From contig SWBL01000367.1 of NCBI GenBank assembly GCA_024195585.1, positions 1 through 48,903 on the forward strand: a DNA stretch of 48,903 bases, in the 5' to 3' direction. Below, one piece after another: positions 10,451 to 21,030 of the stretch (positions are counted from its first letter, which is position 1; each line of letters opens with the position of its first letter). The DNA comes from Aureobasidium sp. EXF-3400. Lineage: Eukaryota > Ascomycota > Dothideomycetes > Dothideales > Saccotheciaceae. Under the pieces are notes generated by a model, which saw only the letters and a program-made list of their open reading frames with translations, did no database searches and was not told the DNA's origin. The position numbers were made by a program, and so were the translations under genes.

Positions 10451-11144
10451 CTACCACTTTTGGTGGTGGTTTGAGTGGTGGTGGCCGTGTTGTTGACCAC
10501 CTCCGTACTGCTGCTGGTATTGCGATTCGTGACGGCTCTCCTTCATCTTGTCTTCGGCCTTTGAGCCCAAGAATGCACCTGCTATCGTGCCAATGATTCC
10601 ATGTCCAGCCTTGCCACCAAGGATACCACCGCCGAGACCGCCGGCTACTGCTCCCATCAAGCCACGATCGCCCTCTTGGCCTGCAGCAGGATCGGTGGGG
10701 CCATACTGGTTCTGCTGATGAGCGTAAGGGTTGTTGGGGTCTTGAGGTGGGGGGTTCTGGTTGTAAGCTCCTTGTTGAGGGAACTGATGAGAAGGATCGC
10801 TAGGTGGGTATTGTCCGCTGCACTACGATCAGCATACTGTGCTCGACCCGTCGTCTAATCGAACCAAGAAGGATTACTGACTATGCTTGTTGTTGCGGCG
10901 GGGCAGGTCCACCATATTGAGAACCGCCATACTGGCCGTGCTGGAATCCACCATGGGCTGGAGCGCCGTACTGCTGGTTGTATTGCTGATCGCCATACTG
11001 GTTGCCGCCATATTGTTGTTGCTGCTGGTTGTCGCCGTACTGAGGTGGGGGAGGCCCTTGCTGGTAGCCACCATAACTTTGCTGCGGGGCTTGGTAGCCG
11101 TACTGGCCCTGGTTCTGGTTGTTGTATCCGTAAGGGTCTGACAT
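10451..11144 (-). CDS. Glycine-zipper protein with Gln/Tyr/Gly-rich N-terminus
   Basis: Exons are 11144-10882 and 10817-10451, with a 64-nt intron (GTCAGT donor, CTGAT, TGCAG acceptor), giving 209 aa. The first exon encodes a low-complexity stretch with repeated QYGG, QQY and GPPP units, typical of prion-like or condensate-forming segments. The second exon carries a glycine zipper (GAVAGGLGGGILGGKAGHG then IGTIAGAFLGSK), two short membrane-associating helices with GxxxG spacing, followed by a charged helix and a His-rich tail (HGHHHSNHHQKW). Similar architecture is common in fungal and plant glycine-rich proteins of unknown function, often stress-related. The donor GTCAGT is weak but is needed to avoid the TAG at 10884-10882. 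Confidence 0.8.
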
Positions 11145-12835
11145 AATGTGTGAGAGATGCGTTGTAATGTGGTGTGATTTGAATCAATGTAGGTGCGAAG
11201 TAAAGTAGTTGTGGTGTCTCAAAGTTGGTTGTTCATATATATATTTGGGAAAAGAGGTCAGATGGATAGCTCGGGAACTGTCGCCTGCACACCCTTGGCA
11301 CATGACGTGGCAGCAACACGTGAAATACGATGACTTATACGATCCTGTGCACAGCGATTACTCTTGCATGGCCTTCGTCAGCCAGGTGAACTCAGCCTGG
11401 GCATATCACTCGTCAGAATCTGAGCAGGCGCAGTCTCCTGGTGGCAGAGCATACCTTAAGTTATATTCGTCGGCGAAGCCTTGTGGCGGTGTATGGCCGC
11501 ACAGCCTCATTCCAAAAGTGAGCCTACCGTGCCGTCGACTGCTACTTCGAGTATATATCACCTGATATTTTGTCCAACCTGGTCGCCGCCTTGGTATCGA
11601 ATAGAGAAGAATGTCTTGCAGCAGGATCCACCAGATAGAGTGACACACTCTGAGGGCACGCGTGCCGAACAAGTCCACATTGACGCCGTAATTAGCTGTC
11701 GGATGTGGCTGACGTTTCAGGGTTTCTTTGCACACCCCTCTCTGGGTCTTCCAGAATCCTGGGAACAAGTACACCTCACTGGCGGCTAGCCATCTGCGCT
11801 GCCGGAGATTGCTTCATCCTCCTTTGAGTCAGCAATGATGTGAGCTATCGAGCATATCGAGCTGGTTTACTGGTTCGGAATAATCGATTCAAAAGTACCA
11901 CGCGGCAGAGGAGTCATGAATGCTCTGGCTGTATCCTGCTATCGAAGTCCAAAGAGCCGAAGTACGTTCAGTTCGTCGTTCAAGGTGTGTCTACGGATGA
12001 CTACGGTCGAGTTTCATCATGTTCACCTTCGAGGTTGATCGCGCCGGTAGTTGGCGGTGGTCAGTATACCATGCAGACCGTCGAAGCCTAGACTGAGCGT
12101 TTCTGCTTGAGTCTTCTCGAGTGCATAGCCTGCCTCGAGCGCAGGCTTCGAACTTCCCGTGTCTAACTAAACAAACAACTCGACTACTGCAGGTCACTCG
12201 TGATAAAAGGCACCGTCGCATGACGTTACAACGAAGGAACCACTCCGTTATGCTGGTTGCCGCACAGGCTTCGAAGCATCGGAAAGCGTGTTTCACCATT
12301 CTTGACCCGCACAGTTTTTTTGCTCGACGCCGTCAATGCCAAACGACCTGAGTTTTATCACATCTGGAGCAATCTGTCTCATAATCGATTAGATTCTTAT
12401 TCATGACAGAAGCACGGTGTCCTCAGCAGGGCTTCCTGCGGACCTTGCGCAAGACTCTGCTCATCGAGGGTTGCTTGCAGGATCAAGAGCCCCAGATTAC
12501 CACTGAAGTCGGATCTAACTTCTTGGGTTGAAACGAGAGCAGCCTTATTACCCCAGTTGCTATATCAGTATCAAGAGGCCTCGCAATCCTTGTGAGGATT
12601 TCCTCCCTTTGTTGTTTCCCTTTTCCCCCGATCTTCGATCAAGGTTGTGGTAATACATCCTTCTGCTGGACAGAATCATCTTTTTCGTTCTGTATATCTT
12701 TGTCTATTTCATCAATTCTAGGCGGCTGGCTGCTATTGTTTCGCCACTTCAAGATCAACATCTCACTGGAATTGTCTTCTGAAAAGCCCTCTACATCCTG
12801 GACAAAGAATACACTACGTGCATCTCATCACAAAC
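11145..12835. other. Long intergenic region, nothing firmly supported
   Basis: About 1.7 kb. ORFs of 80-120 codons occur on both strands around 11406-11789, and several frames look equally protein-like, so I call none. A TATA-rich run (TATATATATA) sits near 11235, about 90 bp upstream of the glycine-zipper start, and may be its core promoter. The stretch 12580-12835 is T/C-rich on the plus strand and is probably the leader of the downstream membrane-protein gene. Confidence 0.4.
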
Positions 12836-13749
12836 ATGGACTTTTCTAGCTCGAACTCGTACTCGGCGTCCGGAAAGGCTCCATCAACAGCAGAGGATAG
12901 TGAATTACCCAAGGGCTCTAGGCTTTTGGTCATCATCACTTGCTCGATAGGTAACGTCACTTGGATAAAGAGAGACGAATTGTACTCTAACAACGAGTAG
13001 GTGGAGTGTTCTTGTTCCTTTCTCTCATATATGTGATACGACAAATGCGAAGGGGTGCCGCGCTGGTCGATATCCTCAAGCTCCGCCCTCGTGGTCATGC
13101 GACTCCTTATATGGCTCGTCCGCAAGAGTATCCTATCTACTATGAGCAGAGATACTCAGTACGGTCATCACGGTATCCTTTGTCACTCAAGAGCAAGACT
13201 CGGGCTAGCAAAAACCTCCCAGGCCTACCAGGACCCGTCACTCAGCCGGGAGCAGAGATGGCGAATAAACCTCCTAGTGTGATCATGGAGCCACACATGG
13301 CTTATCTCAAGAGTGGAGACAAGAAATATCTCAACCGTAGCGGCACCAGGAAGTCACAAGCATCCAATGTGCCGAGCATCTCAGTACGCAGTGTCGAAGA
13401 CGGACCCATGTCACCAGCATCACCTACTCATCGAACAACCCGCTGGAGCTGGACAAACTCAGAGGCTCCGTCGACACCTCGCTTGAATATTGAGAGGAAG
13501 AGATCATCGAATGGATCTCTCGTTCCTAACTACAAGCCTGTTGGCTTTGGCAATGACTACCAGTTGACTGCCATCCAAGAAGACAGTCTCTCACCAGGTC
13601 TACCGGTACGGACAAATTCCATGCCTATGGGTGGAGTACCTGGCAAAGCGCAGGAGCTTCTAGAAACAGGTGGTGCTGGCTATCTGCCGCCAAGGGTACC
13701 ACCCAAAACCAAATCGTCATCCGCTTGGAAATCAGTCTTCCGCGGCTGA
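12836..13749 (+). CDS. Single-pass membrane protein with long disordered tail
   Basis: Exons are 12836-12950 and 13001-13749. The 50-nt intron (GTAACG, CTAAC, GAGTAG) falls inside the membrane segment, giving 287 aa. Splicing creates one hydrophobic helix at about 30-51 (LLVIITCSIGGVFLFLSLIY), followed by RQMRR. By the positive-inside rule this suggests an outside N-terminus and a cytoplasmic C-terminus. The remaining 230 residues are Ser/Pro/Arg-rich and likely disordered, with an aromatic RWSWTNSE segment and a C-terminal proline-rich PPRVPPKTKSSSAWK that could bind an SH3 domain. There is no signal peptide or named domain. Function is unknown; the architecture resembles small fungal plasma-membrane adaptor proteins. 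Confidence 0.75.
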
Positions 13750-13869
13750 GCTTTTGTCAATCCTTCGATGACTCTACGCTCCTTTGCTCCAACATACCCC
13801 AGACACTCCTTTGACGATTGAATGCTCAAATTATCTACACTAATACACTCCTTCTCTTGCAACAAACAT

Positions 13870-14709
13870 TCATTCGGACCGCGGATCCCTCATCATACAG
13901 TACAGAGTGATAGCAGTCCCCTGGTCATCACACTTCATCTCCTTAGCCAACTCGAACCCCATTTTCCGATAAATAGCCATGTTTGGCTCCGCTCTCGAAC
14001 TCTCGAGATAACACTTTCGCCCCTCAGCATCTGCTCGACGCATGACAACACCGAAAAGTTCTTTTCCTATTCCCATACCTTGCGCCTCTGGTAGCACCGT
14101 CACAATATTGCAGAAGTAGTAGCCCTGGTCATCGACCCAAAGCTGACGTTGAGCGTCGCTTTGAGCAGCTTTCCTGCAAGTCGGATGGTTAGAGCCAGCT
14201 AAACAATACACAACCATTCTCGGATAAACAAACCAAATATAGTAGCGGCGCACGTTCAGACCGCCCCTGCCATACACAGAATTCATCCACAATTGGTTGA
14301 ACCACAATGACCAATCGCCAAACCAGCTCTTCCAAGATTGTGGAGCAGAAGCATTGGAGGGAGGTAGCCAACAGGCGACACCGAGAACGCGCGAAGGAGT
14401 AGATGATTCAGGGTCTTTGGCTACGTAGAACAGAGCGTGCTCAAGACCCCATCTACAGCGGATACCGAGCGAGACGCGATTGCGAGCCGGAGAAAACTTT
14501 TGCGTAGGCAGTTAATGTTAGATACAGACCAACAGAGTCAAGAGACGACGGGTCGTCGTGTAATTAGAAATTGTGAATAGATGTATATATTCTCTTACAT
14601 TTTCAGGAAACACCCAAGCGAAGTATGGATCTTCAGCAAAGGCTTTTTGAATACAGTCGATGGCGCCGTCTATGTCGGCTTCGACCATGCGAGCAATCTC
14701 AATGGGCAT
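13870..14709 (-). CDS. GNAT-family N-acetyltransferase
   Basis: Exons are 14709-14599, 14496-14234 and 14173-13870, giving 225 aa. The fold transfers acetyl from acetyl-CoA to an amine; the substrate is unknown. MPIEIARMVEAD...AFAEDPYFAWVFP is the usual N-terminal strand-helix. GYYFCNIVTVLPEAQGMGIG is motif A with the acyl-CoA-binding Q-x-x-G-x-G loop. CYLESSRAEPNMAIYRKMGF is motif B. Intron 2 (14233-14174, GTTTGT...TTGCAG) is 60 nt without a stop; removing it restores YYIWKAAQSDAQRQLW, as expected for this family. Intron 1 (14598-14497, 102 nt) appears to end in AAAAG, an unusual acceptor. The gene is divergent from the pseudouridine synthase gene. Confidence 0.85.
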
Positions 14710-15031
14710 TTTGGGAGTAAACAGGTGGTAGAGTGTAAAGAAAGATGCTTGAACGACTGCACAAAGCACACGACGATAGGTAGATAGGCGAAAGGAAGGC
14801 TAGGCCAGGCTAAGGAAGTGCACGCGAGCGGCCGCCGATCAACTCTATTGCGGAGTCTATCCAATTATTTTTTCCGATGCAGCAAATAAATCAACAACCC
14901 ACAAAATTTCTATCTAGACCGACTGGAGAGCAAAGAGGAGGAGTAAGACCAGCGGAGATACAAAACTAGACGTGGCTCCCTCCCCCCGAATCATAGCGTT
15001 CCTGGCGCGGCGCGGAAAACTGCCAACTACC
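14710..15031. promoter_or_regulatory. Shared divergent promoter region (GNAT / PUS9-like)
   Basis: The 322 bp between two divergent start codons must hold both promoters. A T-rich run (ATTATTTTTT, about 14861-14870) and an A-rich segment around 14880-14910 are present. No specific regulator site was recognised. Confidence 0.4.
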
Positions 15032-16402
15032 ATGGCCTTGACAACCGTCGAAAAGGGTGTCAAGCCTGCGACGAAACCAAACACAATGGAAGAACCACCG
15101 AACGTCATCATCACACCGTGCGATCCGTGGCCGCGGCCGTACTATCTCGAGGGCGGTCTGCGACGAGTCGCGCCGTACCACTACACATACAACACATGGT
15201 GCAAGCAGCGATGGCGAGGACGCGAGATCCTCGAGATTTTCGCAGACGAGTTTCGCGATCGCCCCGTCGAGTACTATACGAACGCCGTCCAAACAGGTGC
15301 TGTGCTTATCAACGGTAAGCCTGCCACTGGTGCCGACCACAGAGTCAAGAATGGCGACCTTGTTTCACATACCCTTCACCGCCACGAACCCCCCGTCACC
15401 CAGCAAAACATTGGCATTGTCCACGAGGATGAGGATATGATTGTTATCAACAAGCCTGCCGGTATTCCCGTGCATCCTTCGGGTCGCTACAACTACAACA
15501 GTGTGACTGAGGTCATGCGTGCAGAGCGCGGCCATGGCTTTAACCCTATGCCCTGCAATCGCCTCGATCGTCTGACCAGCGGTGTCATGTTCATCGCCAA
15601 ACACCGTAAGGCCGCCGACGAACTCACTGAGCAAATCATGGCCCGCACCGTCAAGAAAGAATACGTTGCTCGCGTCAAGGGCGAGTTTCCAGAAGGAGAA
15701 ATCATCTGTGAACAGCCCATCATGCAAATCAGCCCTAAGCTTGGCCTCAATCGCGTACGAGCCGATGGCAAGGACGCGAGGACCGTCTTCAAGAGATTGG
15801 CATACTACCCAGGGGCTGGGGACGAAGCGACTGAGGATGGCGTGGCCACGCCTGGAATGGAGTGGAAGCAAAAGGAGGGATACTCGATCGTACGTTGTCG
15901 GCCTCTAACAGGACGCACGCATCAACTGCGTGTTCACCTCCAATACCTAGGCCATCCCATCTCCAACGACCCCATCTATGCCAACCAGCGCGTGTGGGGT
16001 CTCAACTTGGGCAAGGGTGAGTCAAAGGCCGACAACGACGAGGACATCATGTCGCGTCTGGCACGCATGGGCAAAGACGAAACAGCCGATGCTGTCGCCT
16101 ACCATGATGAGATGATGGAGCGCTACAACAAGACCAAAGGCGAGAAACTCACCGGCGAGAAGTGCGAACTCTGCGGTACAGAACTGTACAGCGATCCATC
16201 GCCGCATGAACTCGGCATCTACTTGCATGCTCGCAAGTATGCTGCTGGAGACGGCAGGTGGTCGTACGAAACGCAACTGCCTGAATGGGCTCTTCCACCT
16301 GCCGGTTACACTGGCCCAACAGAGTCGACAGAGGAGTCGGATCCTCTGGCCATTGACCTCAGCAAGCTGGGACTTGCAGCAGAAGGCTCGGAAACAAAGT
16401 AA
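15032..16402 (+). CDS. tRNA pseudouridine synthase, RluD/RluA type (Pus9/Rib2-like)
   Basis: One exon, 456 aa. It isomerises uridine to pseudouridine in tRNA, most likely U32, as yeast Pus9 (mitochondrial) and Rib2/Pus8 (cytosolic) do. An S4-like RNA-binding part spans about 65-120 (VEYYTNAVQTGAVLINGKP). It is followed by INKPAGIPVHPSGRYNYNSV, the catalytic-Asp motif NRLDRLTSG (Asp about 179) and GRTHQLRVHLQYLGHPI (about 294-310). The C-terminus has a Cys pair (CELCGTELY) and LGIYLHARKY. The DRAP-deaminase half found in yeast Rib2 is absent, so Pus9 is the closer comparison. The upstream in-frame extension to 14972 begins with GTG, not ATG. No clear mitochondrial presequence is seen. Confidence 0.92.
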   Translation: MALTTVEKGVKPATKPNTMEEPPNVIITPCDPWPRPYYLEGGLRRVAPYHYTYNTWCKQRWRGREILEIFADEFRDRPVEYYTNAVQTGAVLINGKPATGADHRVKNGDLVSHTLHRHEPPVTQQNIGIVHEDEDMIVINKPAGIPVHPSGRYNYNSVTEVMRAERGHGFNPMPCNRLDRLTSGVMFIAKHRKAADELTEQIMARTVKKEYVARVKGEFPEGEIICEQPIMQISPKLGLNRVRADGKDARTVFKRLAYYPGAGDEATEDGVATPGMEWKQKEGYSIVRCRPLTGRTHQLRVHLQYLGHPISNDPIYANQRVWGLNLGKGESKADNDEDIMSRLARMGKDETADAVAYHDEMMERYNKTKGEKLTGEKCELCGTELYSDPSPHELGIYLHARKYAAGDGRWSYETQLPEWALPPAGYTGPTESTEESDPLAIDLSKLGLAAEGSETK

Positions 16403-16782
16403 AGGACAAATATTTGCACATATACACAACCATAGACTCTAGATCTCACACCATACTGTATAGAAAGGTCGACATGAATGGACCGACATGTGGCAATCAA
16501 GCTAGAACAATCTTTCTCTATCTCTCAATGTTGGCCCGCACAAGAACCTCTACTGCCTGTCTTCTATTTACAGGCTAAAGCACACAGAATATGTATGTAT
16601 CGCTGTATAGGCTAAACGAAGACGAACCAAAGCGGGGAGGAGCCTCAAAACAAAAAAACGCGGGGCATGGTGGGGCGGCTCACTCACTGTGACGCAGTGT
16701 AAATAGAGAGCCAACAAGGCTTCAACGGGGATCGCAAGACTTTTCAAAAGAGAAACAGACATCGACATACAGACATCTCAAC
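16403..16782. other. Intergenic, promoter of the oxidoreductase gene
   Basis: No ORF is supportable. The region holds the 3' untranslated part of the pseudouridine synthase gene and the upstream region of the oxidoreductase. Confidence 0.5.
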
Positions 16783-18065
16783 ATGACTATCGGAATTGCA
16801 GTCATTGGTAGCGGTAGGCTAGCATAACACATGGCACGAAAGACCATGAGCTAAGACTAAACTCCATGTGAACAGGCATCTTTGTCCAAGAGGCTCATCT
16901 CGTACGCTCCTCCCATTCTCAATGCCATCGGATCTTAATTCTGATACAATATGACAGCCTGGTATTAAAGCCAACGGAGACCTCTTCTCGCTCAAGGCCA
17001 TCTACTCCCGCAGCCTGTCATCAGCCCAAAAGCTCTCCAAAGAAGCCGACTCCTCCACCCCCGACCTCTACGCCGAAGATGCCGGCTCAGACAAATCATA
17101 CGCCAACCTCCTAGAACGCTCCGACATTGAAGCCGTAGTCATCGCTCTACCCATCCTTGCTCAACCCGATTTCATCAAGAAAGCCTTGTCTGCAGGCAAG
17201 CATGTGCTTTCTGAGAAACCCGTCGCCAAGGATTTGGAAACTGCTCATGAGTTGATTAGTTGGTATCATAAGAAAATTGATACTAAGAAGACTATCTGGG
17301 CTGTTGCTGAGAACTTCCGCTATCTTGGTCGTTTCCAGTATGGTGCTGAGCAGGTCAAGGAGTTGGGAGATATTTTGGGTTTCCGTCTTCGTATGCATGC
17401 CTTGGTTCAGCCTGGAGCAAAGTACTACGAGACTGAGTGGCGCAAGACTCCTGAGTATCAGGTAAGTTTTTCATCATTACATTTTTTGTTGCAGAAAGAA
17501 TGGTGCTAAACAGTACTCTCGCAGGGAGGTTTCCTTCTCGACGGTGGCGTCCATTTCATCGCAGCCATGAGACAATTGCTAGGTCAAGAAGCCAAAATGA
17601 CACAAGTCGCCGCCTTCACAGCTCAACTTCAACCCCATCTCCCTCCCCTCGACACCATCAATGCCACCGTCAAACTCGCCAACGGCCGCTCTGGTACCTT
17701 CAGCGTCAGCTTCGGCACCACCTTCTCCGGCGCCGAATACGTCGTCGCTTGTCAAAACGGTACCGTGGACGTTGGTTTCGACAAAACCATCGTCAAGCAA
17801 GGCAAGGATGAGTCTTCGAAGGACTTCCCTGAGGACAAGAACGGTGTGAGGCAAGAGCTCAAGGCTTGGGGAGAAAGTATCTCGCGAGGCAAGGCCGATC
17901 CTATGCAATCTCCTGAAGAAGCTTTGGCAGATTTGGAAGTGGTGAGTTTTACTCTCTTTGAAGTCTCATGCAATTTCTCGTACTGACTTTAATGAACAGC
18001 TCGAGGCTATGATCAAAAGCGGTGAAGCTGATGGCAAGGCCATTGAGCTCAAGCTTCAAGTATAA
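16783..18065 (+). CDS. Gfo/Idh/MocA-family NAD(P)-dependent oxidoreductase
   Basis: Five exons: 16783-16813, 16876-16901, 16958-17461, 17525-17941 and 18000-18065. All four introns are 56-63 nt with GT-AG ends, and the protein is 347 aa. The N-terminal Rossmann fold has IGIAVIGSGIFVQ, with the GxG nucleotide loop assembled across intron 1. LSEKPVAK (Lys about 106) is the family's catalytic EKP motif. WAVAENFRYL and GGFLLDGGVHFIAAMRQLLG are the usual domain-2 landmarks, the latter carrying the conserved His. It probably oxidises a sugar, polyol or dihydrodiol; the substrate cannot be told. Similar fungal genes are annotated as dimeric dihydrodiol dehydrogenase or galactose dehydrogenase relatives. 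Confidence 0.9.
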
Positions 18066-18351
18066 AGCCCGTCTTTAGCACGATGGTGCGGCAATATTCA
18101 AGAGACTTGAGGTTAACACGATAACCCTAGCTGAGTCCTAAAGCTTCGTGACGATTCAAGTTTTTATTTTAGGTGATGACGTTTGCTCTAGTGACAGTTG
18201 CGCACACTCTGTTCTGCTTGGGAGCTTCATGGTTCTCAAGATCGTTCTTTTCGCCTTTGGGATAACTGCATGATAGACCTGTTTGCAAAACGACAGCCTT
18301 GCGAAAGGGAACGAAAGATGGCTGCGTGAGGTGGTTACGGTCATTCTTGCT

Positions 18352-20123
18352 TTAATGTGAACTACGGAGACTGTCGTGTGTTTCGAGCGTACGGGTCGCC
18401 CGGAGAGGTATAGTGTTTGTACGCTTTCTTTGCGCCTTCCGTTGTTTGATCAGCCATCTCCGAAAGTCGGAGACTTTATTACACAACGTCAGAGGCTCCG
18501 TATAGTTCAACTCATCGAATTCGCGTGTTCGGTGTTCTATCTCGTCTTTCCAAGATGTTGTTCTGCTGAGTTGACCTTGCAATTGCTCAATGATCGTAGT
18601 GAGCCGCAACTTCCCCTTTCTAAGAGCATGTAGAGTGTCAGATCTAGAAAGGGCCATGCTTCGATGGTTTATCGTTGATGCATGGTCATCAAACCCCTCA
18701 TGTGTTTCTAAGATCTCGCCAGCCTTCGTATTCCAAATCACCGCGAGCGTCAACTTAGATTCCAGTTCTTCTGGACTGGAATTCAAAACAATTTCCTCCA
18801 GGGCGTGCTGAAGTTCCTGCTTGAAGGTTGAGAGTGTTAATTTAATGGCAGTCTCAATGGCAGGTGATACTATAGAGGAAATAGACGGTGGTAATGAAGA
18901 GCATAGCGCCAGTAGCCGGGCTCTATCAAAAAGATAGCTGATAGCTGTGGCAGTCGCTTCTTGCATCTTGCGATCTAATTCAGCCATTCGCGTCTGTACT
19001 CGCGTTACGCACATCGTGGCCATATCTGCGATGGTGTAGACCTCGATTAGGATTCGTTCGAGGCATAAAGGTTGAGTCAGTTGATCTTATGAACTTCTTC
19101 GTTAGTGGATTCGGACGAGAGTTTACACCGGTGCGTACCTTTGTCATGTTGCTTCACAGTCGTCAAGGCAGCAACCTCGATGTGAGGCAATAGCGTAAGT
19201 GCTTCTTTCGTGTAAGCAGCTGCTGCAAATGCTGCGTAAGGCTGCCATTGATCATTCTTATGCGAATCCGCATAATCTGAGATGCCTCTGATAACCAAAC
19301 ATGCGAAGTCGTTCATTACACCGGCGGCTTCCATCTCGAAGCAAAGGATGTTGAGCCTTTGCCTGAGCATCTCCCTCGTACGGCCATCCTTCCTCACGTT
19401 GTTCGCCGATGCTATCAGTCCAAAGTGGATCCTGGGTTCGCTATTCCTGCGGGGCTCTCGTTGTACAGCTTGGTCGACATCGCAGTTCCTGCAGGTGGCT
19501 TCATTTGGTACGTGGTCGTAGCTTGATTTGAAGAGTTGGTCTTGATCCTCGCCTGGATATTGAGCTTCCAATCTCGGTGTATCTCGAGTAGCCTTTGCCA
19601 GGTATTCCATAAACTCAAGCTCATCGGATTCTGTCAGTCTGTTGTGTTTGGCTTTGAGTGTGTTGACAACGTTCAGGAGTAAATTGGGTGGCTGATTGAG
19701 CGAGCCCTTGATCTTGAAGCCGCCCCCATCTACACTTGTCGGTACGGTCTTACCACGATCCACTTGAACCACGCCGCTATATTCTCCGTCCGGATAGCTT
19801 ACAACAATGTCACCGAGCCTTATGTCATTCTCTTTACTAGGTGCTCCACCACCAATGCCCACTAGAAGCACCGCTCGCATAGCTGGGAATGCGTATTTCA
19901 TATGCGTGGCCGCAACCGCAGTGGCCACAGAATTTCCAGAAGGCAACCCTGCGATCGCAATATTATGTACTCCCATCCGTCCAAGCGTATACACGTTCGA
20001 GTCGTCGGGATTGTTGGGTAGCGGTGCGTGTCTCTCGTCTAGCATTGCCTCGGCTGCTGTTCTTTCAATTGGAAGTGGACATATCCAACAGACTTGGTAG
20101 TCTCCTCGCTGCATTTGCTTCAT
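18352..20123 (-). CDS. Nucleoside-phosphorylase-domain protein with helical C-terminus (NLR-effector-like)
   Basis: Predicted exons are 20123-19139 and 19025-18352, with a 113-nt intron (GTACGC...CATCGCAG), giving 552 aa. Residues about 10-300 form a PNP_UDP_1 fold as used at the N-terminus of fungal NLR-like proteins. Visible blocks are YQVCWICPLPIERTAAEAML, LPSGNSVATAVAATHM, VGIGGGAP, IRLGDIVVS, LCFEMEAAGVMNDF and VIRGISDYADSHKN. In that family the ME-containing block binds nucleoside ribose and the RGISDYAD block the base. The C-terminal 224 residues are helical, with no NACHT/NB-ARC, ankyrin or TPR signature. The second exon has its own ATG at 19023, two bases after the acceptor, so it could be a separate gene. 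Without splicing the phosphorylase ORF ends at 19077. Confidence 0.72.
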
Positions 20124-20583
20124 GGTCGTAGGGGCTGTAGTGGTTGAGTACACAGGGCTTGTCTTTCACTTCAGAGTCTCAGCTGTGATCGATCGAAGTG
20201 TCTCGTACACGTGATGTGGATGTGGCTTGCACACTGCATTAGCTTGATTCTGAAGACGGCTGTGCAAAGATTCCTCAAGCTCTTCATGATGTGAGCATGG
20301 AAGTGCCGTAGAAAAGAAGAGTGCAGATGCGAGAAAAGAGTAGGGGAAGTGGATGAAGCGATGCCAAAGAAGAATTCATGGATGCAAAAGAGGAAATGCA
20401 AGAGTCGACAGAATGGCAGGCACGCTACATCACCACAGCCACTATGAGACATGACAAGGTAAGAACAGGTCGTCAAGTTGACATCGTGATACCAAATCCA
20501 GAAAGAGCAAACAGCAAGCGAAGACATTCCTGAACAGCTTCAAGCAAGAACTACTAACAGGGCATTTACCACCTCCATCACCC

Positions 20584-21030
20584 CTAAAACATACTGCTAA
20601 AGAAACCCGGACCCTTTCTTCTCTTCTTATCCTCTCGGTACTGACGAATTGCCTCATTCTCCCTCATAGTTTCCCTCTGCATAGTAGGAGTGTGCAAATT
20701 CTTACTTCTGAGACCCGGGCGCCCTCCACCTCCTCGTCTGTACGCTGCTTCCTCTCTACGTCTCATTTCCTGTTCTCTCTGCTGTTGTTCCCAACGTTGT
20801 TGTTCTTCTCGCTGCTGCTGTCTATACCTTGCTTCTGCTTCTGCTTGCACACGACGTTCGAATTCTAGTTCTTGTTGTCGACGCATTTGTTCTTCTCGTC
20901 GTTGTTGTTGGAGGGAAGGGCCTTGGAAACCTGGTCCTCCGGCTTGGAGGTTTCGGCTTCTGTAGCCTGGGGGTGGTGGACCTTGTCTGTATTGACCTTG
21001 GTTTTGGTAACCTGGTCCGCTTCGTCTCAT
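20584..21030 (-). CDS. Small Gln/Arg/Glu-rich coiled-coil protein
   Basis: One exon, 148 aa, with no recognised domain. Residues 1-38 are Gly/Pro/Gln-rich (YQNQGQYRQGPPPPGYRSRN). Residues about 40-95 are a continuous Arg/Glu/Gln helix (QQQRREEQMRRQQELEFERR, then RYRQQQREEQQRWEQQQREQ), a strong single alpha-helix or coiled-coil candidate. The tail is basic and ends in KKRRKGPGFFSSMF. The motif RSRNLQ near residue 24 recurs as LRSKNLHT near residue 108. The ATG at 21030 is the first in frame. RNA binding or cytoskeletal association would be guesses. Confidence 0.6.
   Translation of the reverse strand: MRRSGPGYQNQGQYRQGPPPPGYRSRNLQAGGPGFQGPSLQQQRREEQMRRQQELEFERRVQAEAEARYRQQQREEQQRWEQQQREQEMRRREEAAYRRGGGGRPGLRSKNLHTPTMQRETMRENEAIRQYREDKKRRKGPGFFSSMF

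Noticed and set aside
11406..11789. ORFs of about 100-120 codons on both strands
   Set aside because: Several frames look equally plausible, and none has a domain, a start context or a consistent splice path.
14972..15031. Upstream extension of the pseudouridine synthase frame
   Set aside because: It starts at GTG, and no upstream in-frame ATG is present; translation from 15032 is sufficient.
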